Assembly (NCBI RefSeq): GCF_000024085.1
Contig: NC_013166.1
Span: 1,860,001-1,924,000, forward strand
Source of the DNA: Kangiella koreensis DSM 16069
GTDB lineage: Bacteria > Pseudomonadota > Gammaproteobacteria > Enterobacterales > Kangiellaceae
Length of the DNA: 64,000 nucleotides
Reading direction: 5' to 3'
This document shows positions 42,225 through 51,416 of this stretch, in pieces. The notes under the pieces are model-generated. The model had not been told where the DNA came from. It saw only the letters and a program-made list of their open reading frames with translations, and ran no database searches. The translations under genes and the position numbers were made by a program. The first letter of the stretch is position 1. Each line of letters starts with the position of its first letter.

Positions 42225-43724
42225 TTATCCAAGCTTGCCCTTTAAGTATTTTTCTAAGTCATCAACTCCCATCGGCTTTGCAAAATAATAGCCCTGTGCC
42301 TCCTTGCAGCCACATTGTTTAAGAAAGTTAAGCTGGTTTTCATTTTCAACCCCTTCAGCAACAGAATTGATCCCGAAGTTTTTAGCTAAGTCGACGATGG
42401 ACTTAACTATAATCTGTGAATTATGCTCTGTTTCGATCTTATCAATAAAGGATCGATCAACTTTCAACTCATCTACTGGTAGATTTTTAAGATTTGAAAG
42501 TGACGTGAAGCCGGTTCCAAAATCATCAATGGAGAACCGTAGACCTAGTTTCTTTAGACTTTTAATAAATTTCTGACTAGTTGAAATATCATATATCGCT
42601 GTAGTTTCAGTAATTTCTAACTGACAAATTTTTGCGAAGCTATGATACTCCTGAAAAATGTCATGCAAGTTTTTTACCTGCTCTTCAATATTTAACTCTT
42701 TGGCAGATATATTAATCGAAACTCTGTCAACCCAGCTTGGAATCAACTCTGAGTCGGATAATTCTTTCTTTGCATTTGTGATTACCCATCGCGTAATATC
42801 TGGCATCAAGCCAATATCTTCAGCAACAGGGATGAATTGGTCAGGTGGTATGAAGTCTAACTCTGGATGAATCCAGCGTAACAGTACTTCAACTCCAACA
42901 ACTTTACGGGTTGAAATAGAAAGCTGAGGCTGGTAAACGATATGAAAGTGCTGAAATAATTCTGATTTCTTTAGCTCATTAATTAAGTTTTGTCGAAGCT
43001 GTGCAATTTCAGAGAGTTCTCGACTGAAAAATGAGTACTGTTCCTCTCCATGAATTTTAGCGTTATGTAAAGCAACACTGGCAGCCGAGAGGAGTGACTT
43101 ACTTTGACTTCCATCAGTCGGTGCAATTGCTACGCCCATTGAAAGTTTAAAGGGTATCTGAAGTGTTTCGCTCGCTTTATGGAGCTGCCTGAATACTAGC
43201 TCAGGAAGGTTATCTATGATGTCCCGATCATTGTCGATTGTGACTGCCAAGCCAAACTGATCTGAACCTAATCGCCCCATTAGGCTATTGTCGTGAAAAT
43301 ACTCCCAAAGCTGCGAGGTAATTTTTTGTAGCACTCTGTCTCCGGCCTGATGACCAAACTCCTGGTTCAATTGCGAAAAACGATTGATATCAAGATAAAT
43401 TAGAATGAGAACCTTATTTCCTGGAAGGTTAGATAACTGCTTGTCGAGCAACCGAGTAAACTGATAATGTCTTGGCAGTTGAGTAACGGGGTCTAGAGTC
43501 AGTAATTTCTCTGTATCCTCAACAGCTCGCCTCAACAAAATAAATAAAAGTACAGCTGTGACTAGAACATAAAACCATCCTTTGTATGTTTGCATCAGAT
43601 TTATCATTGTTGAGTCATCGAAAAGTGCTTCAACGGCTTTATCCGAAAATAGAATCCAGAGCCCACCTATAACGGCATAAATCAAAGTCCCTCTAAATGC
43701 GGTAACAAACTTCTTTTTTTGCAT
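42225..43724 (-). CDS. membrane GGDEF-EAL protein, probable c-di-GMP phosphodiesterase
   Basis: 499 residues. Two N-terminal hydrophobic segments (about 10-28 and 46-63), a GGDEF domain with degenerate GSDQF, then an EAL domain with EVL. Downstream EAL residues look intact: SINISAKEL Asn, EITET Glu, DDFGTGF, LKVDRSF Lys, GVENENQ Glu and QGYYF Gln. Hence c-di-GMP hydrolysis is expected while cyclase activity is unlikely. The GGDEF part may bind GTP as a regulator. Opposes the diguanylate cyclase at 5060 functionally. Confidence 0.92.
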   Translation of the reverse strand: MQKKKFVTAFRGTLIYAVIGGLWILFSDKAVEALFDDSTMINLMQTYKGWFYVLVTAVLLFILLRRAVEDTEKLLTLDPVTQLPRHYQFTRLLDKQLSNLPGNKVLILIYLDINRFSQLNQEFGHQAGDRVLQKITSQLWEYFHDNSLMGRLGSDQFGLAVTIDNDRDIIDNLPELVFRQLHKASETLQIPFKLSMGVAIAPTDGSQSKSLLSAASVALHNAKIHGEEQYSFFSRELSEIAQLRQNLINELKKSELFQHFHIVYQPQLSISTRKVVGVEVLLRWIHPELDFIPPDQFIPVAEDIGLMPDITRWVITNAKKELSDSELIPSWVDRVSINISAKELNIEEQVKNLHDIFQEYHSFAKICQLEITETTAIYDISTSQKFIKSLKKLGLRFSIDDFGTGFTSLSNLKNLPVDELKVDRSFIDKIETEHNSQIIVKSIVDLAKNFGINSVAEGVENENQLNFLKQCGCKEAQGYYFAKPMGVDDLEKYLKGKLG

Positions 43725-43748
43725 GCCTATATTTATCCTTTTAACTTT

Positions 43749-44420
43749 TCAATGTTTACTTCTGTGCTTGAATAATCTTGGATTACTATGAATAAAGGAT
43801 GACACCCAACGTTCTAGAAATGATCGTTTACGGCTTTTTTTAATGTAAATATAACCTAAGATGGCAATCGTCAAAGCACCTATCGAATCTACGATCAGAT
43901 CCCACATGGTATCAGTCAAACCTGATGGATCACCGAGCATAGGTTTTTGCATGTTCATGCCGAAGAAACTGTCCATAGCAAACTCAAAGATCTCCCAGAT
44001 CAACCCGAACCCAACAGCAAAAAGAAAAGCGAAGAATGCTACAAAGCCTGGCTTCATGTGCATGCCTATTTCTTCGGTCTCATTGAGCACATGCACCATC
44101 AGGAAGCCGATAATTCCTAGTAAAAATCCAGAGGTGGTATGCAGTGCCATATCCCACCACCAGAAACGTGTGTAATAGTCCCTGATTTCTCCAAGAAATA
44201 ACGAAGCAAAAATAAAAGCAATCGCCATCAATGAAAATATTGGCGGGATATAAACATCAAAAAATTTACCCAGAAACAATGGCGCAAGCGTAATGGTGAT
44301 AATTCCTGTCGTAATAACAGCAGTGAACCATTGCTTTGACCATAGCGCCAATATCAACTCTGCAATAAGAATGAGTTGTAGAACAATAGTGATCCGCTTG
44401 TGAATAATCTGCTCTTGCAT
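43749..44420 (-). CDS. DUF2238 (YjdF-like) membrane protein
   Basis: 223 residues with about six hydrophobic segments. Conserved features include WWWDMALHTTSGFLLGIIGF, GLIWEIFEFAMDSFFG and GLTDTMWDLIVDSIGAL, with several membrane-embedded His, Asp and Glu typical of this uncharacterised family (YjdF in E. coli). It follows the GDYXXLXY gene after 21 bp in the same direction, and they probably form one operon with the DUF2157 gene. Confidence 0.82.
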   Translation of the reverse strand: MQEQIIHKRITIVLQLILIAELILALWSKQWFTAVITTGIITITLAPLFLGKFFDVYIPPIFSLMAIAFIFASLFLGEIRDYYTRFWWWDMALHTTSGFLLGIIGFLMVHVLNETEEIGMHMKPGFVAFFAFLFAVGFGLIWEIFEFAMDSFFGMNMQKPMLGDPSGLTDTMWDLIVDSIGALTIAILGYIYIKKSRKRSFLERWVSSFIHSNPRLFKHRSKH

Positions 44421-44441
44421 AGTAGCCTAAAAAAATTAAGG

Positions 44442-45005
44442 TTATTCTTGCTGGTTTTCAATGAATTCTTTAATGGGCATGTCATTAATCATTAGCTCTT
44501 CTATCGTGCCCTTTCCTTTATACACACGCACCTTAGCATATACATTTTCAACTTCGTCTCTCTGACGTCGCCACACCGCTGACTCAATTTTTGGAGCATT
44601 TTCCTCAGAGGCAAAATAGCGATCAAAAGGTAAACTGACCCGATAACCTCCATCATAACTTCTATAATAGGTTTCAAGGTAGAGATAGTCCTGCTCGCCT
44701 TCTGGCTTAACATCAGTTAAACCTTCCAGTACTGCGTAGCCTTCATCATCCACTCCAACTAAAGCGTACACCCAGTCTTCACTTTCAACCTTGGCTCCTT
44801 CCATCACAGGGATCACTTCTTGATCAGCGGCATAACTCAAGATGACGTAACGTCCGCGAAAGGGATCATAGGGATCGATGGGCCGCGTTTTAAATTTATG
44901 AGCTGTTCCTTCTGTCAGAATCTGGTTTTGCTCAAAAATCATATAGCCTGGAATTGCAAGCTGAACAGCGAATAACACAATGAGAAGTATCAATTTCGGT
45001 TTCAT
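44442..45005 (-). CDS. GDYXXLXY domain protein
   Basis: 187 residues: an N-terminal membrane anchor (LILLIVLFAVQLAIPGYMIFE) and an extracytoplasmic domain with PIDPYDPFRGRYVILSY, the motif that defines this family. Function unknown. Families GDYXXLXY and DUF2157 are regularly encoded together, as here with a 4-bp overlap, suggesting a membrane complex. Confidence 0.9.
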   Translation of the reverse strand: MKPKLILLIVLFAVQLAIPGYMIFEQNQILTEGTAHKFKTRPIDPYDPFRGRYVILSYAADQEVIPVMEGAKVESEDWVYALVGVDDEGYAVLEGLTDVKPEGEQDYLYLETYYRSYDGGYRVSLPFDRYFASEENAPKIESAVWRRQRDEVENVYAKVRVYKGKGTIEELMINDMPIKEFIENQQE

Positions 45006-46336
45006 GCTGTTTCCTCCTGCTGGTCAGGCTGTTGCTTTTTAAGATTTTTGTTATACCAAATGTTAACGCCAAGAAAAGCGCTACCAATAAAAATAAAGAC
45101 AATGCCTTTAAGGACAAAAGGGATGTCACTATCAAAGAATCGGAATAACACTAGGAAGGAGAACCAAAGCAGACCGGCATTAAGCAGCATGAGTCTGTGC
45201 TGATTAATGCCTTGCGACATTATGACCACTGAAGCAATCAAGACATACACATTAGCAAGAGTGATATAGACCAGTTCAGGCAATTTGATTTGAATGCCTA
45301 TAACTCCTAATACCGCCAGCAACATGCTGGTGATTAATGCCCACTGATTGAGCCCTAGGAGCTTAAACTTGAGGACGACAAAACCAATCGTTGCCAATAT
45401 CGATATAGCAAAAACGAACAGAATCAAATAATCATTAAATACAAACCTGGAATCTGAGTCTAACCCACTGTACCTATAAAAATTTTCCCAGGTCAGCATT
45501 AAACTAATACTGGCAATACCCATAGCGCCTGCGGACGAAAAAGGATTGGCCCAAAAGCCTTGCCCTTTAAAACCAAAGAGCCATTTACCTAATGAGTAAT
45601 ATAAAACGGATAGGGCAAGCAGGATGTATATCATCCAGTCGTCTATGGGTGACTTCCAGCCGACGCTATAAATCATCGAGAAAGCAATTCCAATGACCAC
45701 AAACCACAACGCCCACTGGAATAGTACATACCGCTGCTGTTTATAAAGGCTATATAAATAAGGAGCAAGCAACAGATAATAGAGCCAATAAGGTTCGCGC
45801 TCCAGACCACACAACCATAATATTAGTGCACAGACCAGAATCAAGACCCCAGCTGAACCAATTAAATAAAGGATTGGAATCCCGATGACCAACCAGGTCA
45901 CTAAAAACCGCTCCAGATCTCCATAGATGTGATAAGTCTGGCTAATCAGCGCGATGCTGGCCGCAACCGCAAAAAACAATAAAATACCAGCTGCTTCACG
46001 CAGGCCTGCTAACTGAGGTTTATAACGTACCGAATACCAGGCAAGGGCTTGTGCCAGAACTAAAGGCAGAATAGAAAGAACTGTGCGCGTTCCCTTACCA
46101 AAGTCTTCCCAGTTATGGGCAACTAACAGGATAATCCCACCGCCAATCAGAATGGCTCCCAGCGAGATAAGCAACAAACTACTCCAACTGGAATAAAAAC
46201 TGTCAACATGGCTGGTAGAATATCGACTCAATATTAGGGCTTGTTGCTGCTGCCCAATGATCCCCTGCTCAACCCAATCTCCTGACTCACGCTCCAGCCA
46301 GCTTTTTTGGTTTTTACTACACTGTTTAGGTTCCAT
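45002..46336 (-). CDS. DUF2157 multi-pass membrane protein
   Basis: 444 residues. A short cytoplasmic N-terminus (LERESGDWVEQGIIGQQQQALILSRY) matching DUF2157 precedes about a dozen hydrophobic segments, the first containing GAILIGGGIILLVAHNWEDFG. Function unknown. It is the first gene of the cluster with GDYXXLXY and DUF2238 proteins. AAGGACC precedes the ATG. Confidence 0.9.
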   Translation of the reverse strand: MEPKQCSKNQKSWLERESGDWVEQGIIGQQQQALILSRYSTSHVDSFYSSWSSLLLISLGAILIGGGIILLVAHNWEDFGKGTRTVLSILPLVLAQALAWYSVRYKPQLAGLREAAGILLFFAVAASIALISQTYHIYGDLERFLVTWLVIGIPILYLIGSAGVLILVCALILWLCGLEREPYWLYYLLLAPYLYSLYKQQRYVLFQWALWFVVIGIAFSMIYSVGWKSPIDDWMIYILLALSVLYYSLGKWLFGFKGQGFWANPFSSAGAMGIASISLMLTWENFYRYSGLDSDSRFVFNDYLILFVFAISILATIGFVVLKFKLLGLNQWALITSMLLAVLGVIGIQIKLPELVYITLANVYVLIASVVIMSQGINQHRLMLLNAGLLWFSFLVLFRFFDSDIPFVLKGIVFIFIGSAFLGVNIWYNKNLKKQQPDQQEETA

Positions 46337-46450
46337 GAGGTCCTTCCGTTCATATTTTATCCAACACTATAGCATTGAGATTAACGGATGCCTATTGCCT
46401 ATTATTTCTGATAAAGTATTGTAAGTTGCTGACAAACATAGGCTTTAACC

Positions 46451-46897
46451 ATGATATTTATCCTTGTTGTAACGGTTCTATTGATCATGCTAACTGTAGG
46501 AGTCCACTATCAGGCCCTATATAGCATTTCAATATTTCTCGAACGCATCAAAACAGCCGGCCGCTACAAGGTAATGCTGGGGGTACTACTAGCCTTGATT
46601 GCGCACTTCATAGAAATTTGGATATTTGGAATAACCTACTATCTAATCGGTAATTACCACGAAAGCCCCGACCAATTAGTTCATGTTGATGGGCAGCTCA
46701 TTACCGACTTTTTTAGCTGCATCTACTTTTCCTTTGCTTCATACAGCAGTTTAGGTTTTGGTGATATCGTTCCAGAGGGACCGATTCGATTTATGGCAGG
46801 TATTGAAGCGGTTATAGGGCTGGTTTTTATAGCGTGGACTGCATCCCTGCTTTACATTGAGATGCAGAAACATTGGATAAAACCACACTCGAACTAA
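46451..46897 (+). CDS. two-pore-helix ion channel family protein
   Basis: 148 residues with hydrophobic segments near 1-25, 42-68 and 112-135. The pore loop FSFASYSSLGFGDIVPEG carries a filter LGFGD in place of the usual VGYGD of K+ channels. The fold fits Ion_trans_2; ion selectivity cannot be stated. It is flanked by a bidirectional terminator and stands alone. Confidence 0.85.
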   Translation: MIFILVVTVLLIMLTVGVHYQALYSISIFLERIKTAGRYKVMLGVLLALIAHFIEIWIFGITYYLIGNYHESPDQLVHVDGQLITDFFSCIYFSFASYSSLGFGDIVPEGPIRFMAGIEAVIGLVFIAWTASLLYIEMQKHWIKPHSN

Positions 46898-46907
46898 AAA
46901 CTATTTA

Positions 46908-46943
46908 GCATAAAAAAACCGGCAAACGCCGGTTTTTTTATGC
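46908..46943. terminator. bidirectional terminator between channel gene and sodB
   Basis: GCATAAAAAAACCGGC pairs with GCCGGTTTTTTTATGC across a 4-nt loop. T-runs on both strands serve the convergent genes. Confidence 0.94.
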
Positions 46944-46958
46944 TTCAAGTTACTGAGA

Positions 46959-47540
46959 TTATGCGAAGTTTTTCGCTGCAAAGTCCCAATTAACCAATTC
47001 CCAGAAATGCTTCAAATATTCCGGGCGAGCGTTACGATAATCAACATAGTAAGCATGTTCCCAAACATCTACGGTCAATAACGGAGTTACGCCTGCATCA
47101 GTGATTGGCGTACCGGCATTACTGGTGTTCACAATTTCTAAATTTCCGCTGGAGTTTTTCACTAGCCAAGTCCAACCAGAACCAAAATTACCGGCAGCAC
47201 TAGCTGTAAATTTCTCTTTAAAGTCTGCGAAAGACCCGAATGCTGAGTTAATCGCGTCCGCTAATGCACCTGACGGTTCACCACCACCATTTGGGCTTAA
47301 GCTGTTCCAGTAGAATGTGTGGTTCCATACCTGTGCAGCATTATTGAAAACACCACCTTCAGACGTACGGATAATATCTTCCAATGATTTGCCTGCAAAA
47401 TCAGTGCCGTCAATCATCTTGTTCAAGTTAGTCACATAGGCTTGATGATGCTTGCCATAGTGATAATTGATCGTTTCTTCTGAAATGTGTGGCGCCAACG
47501 CATCACGGTCATAGGGTAATGCAGGAAGTTCAATTGCCAT
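46959..47540 (-). CDS. sodB: superoxide dismutase, Fe type
   Basis: 193 residues. Metal ligands H27 (NYHYGKHH), H74 (VWNHTFYW), and D and H in [27 protein letters not shown] is the Fe-SOD form, with the active-site Gln in AAQ. The ATG at 47540 follows GGAGAG; a longer frame to 47720 has no ribosome site and is not used. Cytoplasmic, detoxifies superoxide. Confidence 0.97.
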   Translation of the reverse strand: MAIELPALPYDRDALAPHISEETINYHYGKHHQAYVTNLNKMIDGTDFAGKSLEDIIRTSEGGVFNNAAQVWNHTFYWNSLSPNGGGEPSGALADAINSAFGSFADFKEKFTASAAGNFGSGWTWLVKNSSGNLEIVNTSNAGTPITDAGVTPLLTVDVWEHAYYVDYRNARPEYLKHFWELVNWDFAAKNFA

Positions 47541-47750
47541 GTTTCTCTCCTGGGTTGAAAATGGGTTACAAAATAAGTTGTTACGCTCACTGTAAAGGGC
47601 ATATATTCTAACACGTTCAAATCTGCGACCCAATAGAGCCAAGCTATCATAAGACCAAATTTGTCGAATCTGTTGCCCTTTAATTGGCTTTGACATTCCT
47701 AGCCATTCCCTTATTATCATTGTTCATTTCATCAATAATAAAAGAAAATT

Positions 47751-48374
47751 ATGCAAATATTCATACTTGCTTGCGCATTTATGTGTGGTTTCCTGATCAT
47801 GACTATTGAACTGCTTGGCGGTAAAATTCTATCGCCTTATTTTGGCGGTAGCGTCTATGTCTGGGGAAGTATTATTACCGTCTTTATGTTGGCTCTTTCC
47901 ATAGGCTACCTATTTGGCGGTAAACTGTCGCTAAAAAATCCTAACACACGTAAATATGGCATCATCTTTATGTTGGCTGCACTTACAGTTGTCCCCTTAA
48001 CTATGGGACACGTGGCAGTTTCCGAGTGGGTGTTCGACGTTACCGATGATCCACGATATGGCTCCTTACTCGCTTCAACCATTCTGTTTCTCATCCCGAC
48101 CATCATTTTGGGTATGATTGCGCCCTACTCTGTTCGATTACTGGTCAGAACCACTCACAGCAGCGGCCAGACCGCGGGCTTTCTTTACTTCGTATCGACC
48201 CTGGGAAGTGCAGGCGGCACTTTAGCGACCTCTTTTTATCTAGTATTATGGTTTAAGATTGATCATATTTTGTACGGTTCTGCGTTAATTTTATTTACCA
48301 TCGGCTTGATTGCCTTCTTCTTTCCGCAACCGCCGCTATCCGCAACCGTCAATCCAAACGAAAAGGCCGAATAG
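47751..48374 (+). CDS. membrane half of fused MFS/spermidine synthase-type protein
   Basis: 207 residues, about six hydrophobic helices, with TIELLGGKILSPYFGGSVYVWGSIITV and APYSVRLLVR. This matches the N-terminal membrane portion of the widespread 'fused MFS/spermidine synthase' proteins. The stop is 7 bp before the start of the next gene, which encodes the catalytic-like half. Confidence 0.85.
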   Translation: MQIFILACAFMCGFLIMTIELLGGKILSPYFGGSVYVWGSIITVFMLALSIGYLFGGKLSLKNPNTRKYGIIFMLAALTVVPLTMGHVAVSEWVFDVTDDPRYGSLLASTILFLIPTIILGMIAPYSVRLLVRTTHSSGQTAGFLYFVSTLGSAGGTLATSFYLVLWFKIDHILYGSALILFTIGLIAFFFPQPPLSATVNPNEKAE

Positions 48375-48381
48375 GATGCTT

Positions 48382-49293
48382 ATGAAATCATTCCTCATAA
48401 AAACGATTATGGCAGCGCTGGCAGCCTCTGTGTTTTTTGTCGCAACGCCCGAACAAGCCAAAGCTGAAATCATTGAGCAAGAACGCTCGCTTTATCAGAA
48501 TGTATACATGGTTGAAGAGTACGGCATGCACTGCATGCGGTTCCGTAAGAAAAATAAGAATGACCTCAGCCAATCCTGCGTATTTCTGGATGCTCCGGAA
48601 ATATTTGTTTTTGACTATTACAAACAGGCAATGGGTGTAACCTTCTTCGTTCAAGACCCCAAAGAAATTTTGATCATTGGCCTTGGTGGCGGTGTGTTAG
48701 CGAATACCTTCGGCGAACTTTATCCTGAAGCTCATATCACCTCAGTGGAAATTGACCCCGTTGTCGCCAAAATGGCTAAGAAATATTTTTCTTATGACGA
48801 CTCAAAGCCCAACTTCGAAACGCATATTCGCGACGGTCGAGTCTTTGTAAAACGTGCTCTGAAAGACGATAAACGCTATGACTTGATTCTGCTGGATGCT
48901 TTTAACAGCGACTATATTCCTGAACACATGATGACCAAGGAATACCTCGAAGAAGTGAAATCTTTAGCCAAGGATGATGGCATCATTATGGCGAACACAT
49001 TCAGCACTAGCGACCTGTTCCATCACGAGTCAGCCACATACGCTGAAGTTTTTGGCCCCATGTATCAAATCAACTTCAAGGACAAGAAAACCAACAGAGT
49101 TATCGTGGTTAGTAAAAAACCATTGCCTGGGAAACGTGAGTTATTGAAAAAAGCCAATCAGATGAAAGGTGTATTGCAAATTTATGGCGTTGATACACTC
49201 GCTCTGTTCGATGCAATCAATGATGAAGTGAATTGGGATACAGAGGCCAGAGTCTTAACCGATCAGTATTCACCAGCCAATTTGCTTAAATAA
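48382..49293 (+). CDS. spermidine synthase-like methyltransferase-fold protein with N-terminal signal sequence
   Basis: About 303 residues from ATG 48382 (AGGA five bases upstream; an ATG two codons earlier is also possible). The Rossmann core has LIIGLGGGVLANTF, SVEIDPVV, RDGRVF and LILLDAFNSDYIPEHM, as in SpeE-like enzymes. The first ~30 residues form a signal peptide or anchor (IKTIMAALAASVFFVATPEQAKA). An exported spermidine-synthase-like protein paired with its own membrane subunit is unusual, and the substrate is unknown. Confidence 0.83.
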   Translation: MKSFLIKTIMAALAASVFFVATPEQAKAEIIEQERSLYQNVYMVEEYGMHCMRFRKKNKNDLSQSCVFLDAPEIFVFDYYKQAMGVTFFVQDPKEILIIGLGGGVLANTFGELYPEAHITSVEIDPVVAKMAKKYFSYDDSKPNFETHIRDGRVFVKRALKDDKRYDLILLDAFNSDYIPEHMMTKEYLEEVKSLAKDDGIIMANTFSTSDLFHHESATYAEVFGPMYQINFKDKKTNRVIVVSKKPLPGKRELLKKANQMKGVLQIYGVDTLALFDAINDEVNWDTEARVLTDQYSPANLLK

Positions 49294-49409
49294 TAAGCGG
49301 CTTTCACTCATAATTTTAGTTGTCACCTCACTGGCGGGCGTTTGTCGTCACCGTCAGTAGGCGTTTTCTGGATAATCTCTAATCGAAAACACAGCAAACG
49401 GAGATATTA

Positions 49410-49835
49410 ATGGTTATCAAAAAACTACGCGAACAAAAGCAATGGTCACAAGAACAATTAGCCACATTGAGTGGTTTAAGCATCCGTACTATTCAGCGGA
49501 TTGAAAGTGGCAATCGCGCCAGTTTGGAATCACTAAAGTCTCTCGCTGCTGTTTTCGAAACCAATATCGAAACATTACAAAAGGAGATTATCGTGATCGA
49601 CAAGAAAACAGAAGAGTGGAAAGCACAGCCATGGTGGTTTAGATTAAATATGGTGGGAATTCAGAGCCGTAAGAGCTTAATTTTCATAGAAATACTTTGT
49701 GTGAGCCTTGGTGTAGGATTCTGGATAGCTGGCTTTTTCTCAAAAGGCTTTTTAGTTGGTGCATCACCATTGTTCTTTTCTGCTTACATAGCAGCCTGGA
49801 CGGTGCGTAAAGGCGATAGAGATAAAGTCTGGTAA
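49410..49835 (+). CDS. XRE family regulator with C-terminal membrane helices
   Basis: 141 residues. N-terminal Cro/CI-type HTH (WSQEQLATLSGLSIRTIQRIE, about 12-33) followed by two hydrophobic segments (90-108 and 115-130). Regulators of this shape probably sit in the membrane and sense envelope signals. CGGAG precedes the ATG. Two imperfect copies of GTCACC...GGCGTTT (49322-49344 and 49347-49367) lie upstream and might be its operator. Confidence 0.85.
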   Translation: MVIKKLREQKQWSQEQLATLSGLSIRTIQRIESGNRASLESLKSLAAVFETNIETLQKEIIVIDKKTEEWKAQPWWFRLNMVGIQSRKSLIFIEILCVSLGVGFWIAGFFSKGFLVGASPLFFSAYIAAWTVRKGDRDKVW

Positions 49836-49857
49836 CTGTTACAGTTCTCTGGAATAT

Positions 49858-49884
49858 AAAAAAGGCGCTTATAGCGCCTTTTTT
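49858..49884. terminator. bidirectional terminator
   Basis: AAAAAAGGCGCT pairs with AGCGCCTTTTTT across a 3-nt loop. It separates the convergent XRE gene and cystathionine gamma-lyase/synthase gene. Confidence 0.94.
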
Positions 49885-49903
49885 ATACTCATTCTTCATT
49901 GAG

Positions 49904-51079
49904 TTAGAACTTCAATGCCTGATCAATATCAGCAATCAGATCTTCAACATCTTCAATGCCCACTGACAAACGCACCAGGTTTTCCAAAATGCCAATTTCC
50001 TGACGGATCTCATAAGGCACAGATGCATGGGTCATGATCGCAGGATGGTTAGACAGACTTTCAACACCACCTAAACTTTCAGCCAATGTGAATAGTTTCA
50101 GCTTCTCCATAAAAGTGCATGAATTCTTGGCCGCCTGTTCTTCAGTATCGCCTTTAACCAAAACCGAGATCATACCACCGAAGCCTTTCATCTGCTTTTT
50201 CGCCAACTCATGTTGCGGATGCGAAGCAAGGCCCGGGAAGTAGACTGCATCAATTTGCGGGTGCTTGGCTAAATGCTCAGCAATGATTTGGCCACTAGCG
50301 TTATGCTGCTTCATACGCAGTGCTAACGTTTTGACGCCGCGCAAAGCCAGGTAACTATCGAATGGTCCCTGAATCGCTCCCACTGAGTTATGCAAAAATG
50401 CCATTTGCTCACGAAGTTCATCGTTGTCCCCAACCACGGCCATACCGCCAACCATATCAGAATGGCCATTTAAGTATTTAGTCGCTGAGTGCATCACGAT
50501 ATCAAAACCATAATTCAATGGTTGTTGATTGTATGGTGTAGCGAAAGTGTTATCAGCTATAGCAATCAAGTTATGCTTCTTAGCAAAGTCAGCAATCGCC
50601 TGCATGTCTACAACTTTCAGCATGGGGTTGGTTGGACTCTCAACCCAGATCATTTTGGTGTTAGGTTTGAGTGCCTTTTCCAGGTTGCTTAGATCGGACA
50701 GATCGACAAAGCTAAAATCAAGATTGGCCGTACGCTTACGCACTTTGTCAAACAAACGGAAAGTACCACCATACAAATCATCCATCGCAATAACGTGCGA
50801 ACCAGCATCCAGTAACTCAAGAATGGTGCTGGTAGCTGCCATGCCAGAAGCAAAGGCATAACCCTGTTTTCCATCTTCTAAATCCGCCACACAGCGCTCA
50901 TAAGCCATACGCGTTGGGTTCTGACTACGCGAATACTCATAACCTGTATGCTCGCCAGGACTTGGCTGAGCATAGGTTGAAGTGGTGAAAATAGGAGGCA
51001 TTACCGCGCCAGTAATCGGCTCAGGTGATTGACCTGCGTGAATAACGCGGCTAGCAAATTTCAATTTTTTATCAGACAT
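49904..51079 (-). CDS. cystathionine gamma-lyase/gamma-synthase family PLP enzyme
   Basis: 391 residues of the Cys/Met metabolism PLP family. Substrate loop YEYSRSQNPTR, DLYGGTFRLFDKVR, IWVESPTNPMLKVVD, and the PLP lysine in DIVMHSATKYLNGHSDMVGG. Gamma-lyase (cystathionine to cysteine) and gamma-synthase (MetB) cannot be told apart by motif alone. Linkage to a cystathionine beta-synthase-like gene two positions upstream favours gamma-lyase in reverse transsulfuration. Confidence 0.9.
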   Translation of the reverse strand: MSDKKLKFASRVIHAGQSPEPITGAVMPPIFTTSTYAQPSPGEHTGYEYSRSQNPTRMAYERCVADLEDGKQGYAFASGMAATSTILELLDAGSHVIAMDDLYGGTFRLFDKVRKRTANLDFSFVDLSDLSNLEKALKPNTKMIWVESPTNPMLKVVDMQAIADFAKKHNLIAIADNTFATPYNQQPLNYGFDIVMHSATKYLNGHSDMVGGMAVVGDNDELREQMAFLHNSVGAIQGPFDSYLALRGVKTLALRMKQHNASGQIIAEHLAKHPQIDAVYFPGLASHPQHELAKKQMKGFGGMISVLVKGDTEEQAAKNSCTFMEKLKLFTLAESLGGVESLSNHPAIMTHASVPYEIRQEIGILENLVRLSVGIEDVEDLIADIDQALKF

Positions 51080-51113
51080 AGAATTCTTTACCTTTAAACC
51101 TTAATAATGACCT

Positions 51114-51416
51114 CTAAAAGCGAGGGCGGTCTGCTTTAGCCTGCTCTTTCTTGTATTGCTTAACAATGCGATAGGCTTTAAAAATTTGTTTGTGGAATGG
51201 GATCATTAGTAAGACTCCGGCCACCATAATGATCCAAGGATAATAGGGCCAGCTGATAGCATTAAGCAACAGACCACCACCCTTCTCATTGTTCATATAG
51301 ATTTCATAGCCGGCAAACACCACTAGCGCCATGCCGATGATATCCAGCAACAAGGCAACGGCAGAGAGTTTAAAACCTTCGGGTTGCTGTGTTGGCTTTT
51401 GTTCTAAGTTGCTCAT
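51114..51416 (-). CDS. small membrane protein between transsulfuration genes
   Basis: 100 residues with two hydrophobic segments (about 20-40 and 58-78) and a basic C-terminus (KQIFKAYRIVKQYKKEQAK). Its ATG overlaps the stop of the CBS-like gene (TAATG), and the gamma-lyase gene begins 34 bp after its end. No family recognised. The position implies translation coupled to the transsulfuration genes. Confidence 0.72.
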   Translation of the reverse strand: MSNLEQKPTQQPEGFKLSAVALLLDIIGMALVVFAGYEIYMNNEKGGGLLLNAISWPYYPWIIMVAGVLLMIPFHKQIFKAYRIVKQYKKEQAKADRPRF

